A stretch of DNA of 5,301 bases from Actinomycetes bacterium. GTDB taxonomy: Bacteria > Actinomycetota > Actinomycetes > Propionibacteriales > Propionibacteriaceae. A program made the position numbers and the translations under genes. The stretch lies in assembly GCA_023412435.1 (NCBI GenBank), contig JAEYNS010000075.1, positions 1 to 5,301 on the forward strand, in the 5' to 3' direction. This document shows, in pieces, positions 5,285 through 5,301 of this stretch (the stretch's first letter is position 1; each line of letters starts with the position of its first letter). The notes below the pieces were generated by a model that was not told where the DNA came from, ran no database searches, and saw only the letters and a program-made list of their open reading frames with translations.

Positions 5285-5301
5285 CTCCCTCCCTGAGGGA
5301 G
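5285..5301 (+). terminator. Candidate terminator hairpin at the window edge, possibly incomplete
   Basis: CTCCCT (5285-5290) pairs perfectly with AGGGAG (5296-5301) around a CCCTG loop, 40 bases after the pfp stop. The window ends on the last paired base, so whether the stem continues or a T-run follows cannot be seen. Confidence 0.45.

Overview
The window reads as chromosomal DNA from a high-GC actinobacterium (roughly 70% G+C by eye, strong G/C bias at third codon positions, TANNNT-type -10 hexamers). The phosphofructokinase closely resembles, from memory, the pyrophosphate-dependent enzyme of Propionibacterium freudenreichii, so Propionibacteriales or a near relative is a reasonable but unproven guess. 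No RNA gene, CRISPR array, insertion sequence or phage gene is visible.

Layout: (1) 1-1667 (+), a GH42 beta-galactosidase lacking only its N-terminus, cut by the window edge. (2) 1664-2284 (-), a YrdC-fold protein of the YciO subgroup. (3) 2344-3480 (+), a PLP-dependent enzyme of the MalY/PatB (cystathionine beta-lyase-like) family. (4) 3468-3857 (-), a small single-pass membrane protein of the TadE/TadG pilus-assembly type, with no other tad gene nearby. (5) 4018-5244 (+), a pyrophosphate-dependent 6-phosphofructokinase (pfp). (6) 5245-5301, a short downstream stretch with two candidate hairpins, the second at the window edge.

The five genes alternate strand perfectly (+ - + - +), so no two neighbours can share an operon. 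Both convergent pairs overlap at their stop codons (by 4 and 13 bases), leaving no room for intergenic terminators. Both divergent pairs share short promoter regions. In the 59-base yciO/aminotransferase gap each gene has a TANNNT hexamer exactly at -12 to -7 from its ATG, the geometry of actinobacterial leaderless transcripts. In the tadG-like/pfp gap, pfp has an ordinary leader with a Shine-Dalgarno, while the tadG-like start codon and Shine-Dalgarno lie in a perfect 9-bp inverted repeat that could fold over the translation start.

The genes look like unrelated housekeeping or catabolic functions: galactoside hydrolysis, a YrdC-like protein, a sulfur amino acid or aminotransferase-type enzyme, a surface or pilus-like protein, and PPi-linked glycolysis/gluconeogenesis. 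I see no evidence for a new multi-gene system. The points worth checking are the regulatory geometry, the overlapping gene ends and the solitary Tad-type gene.
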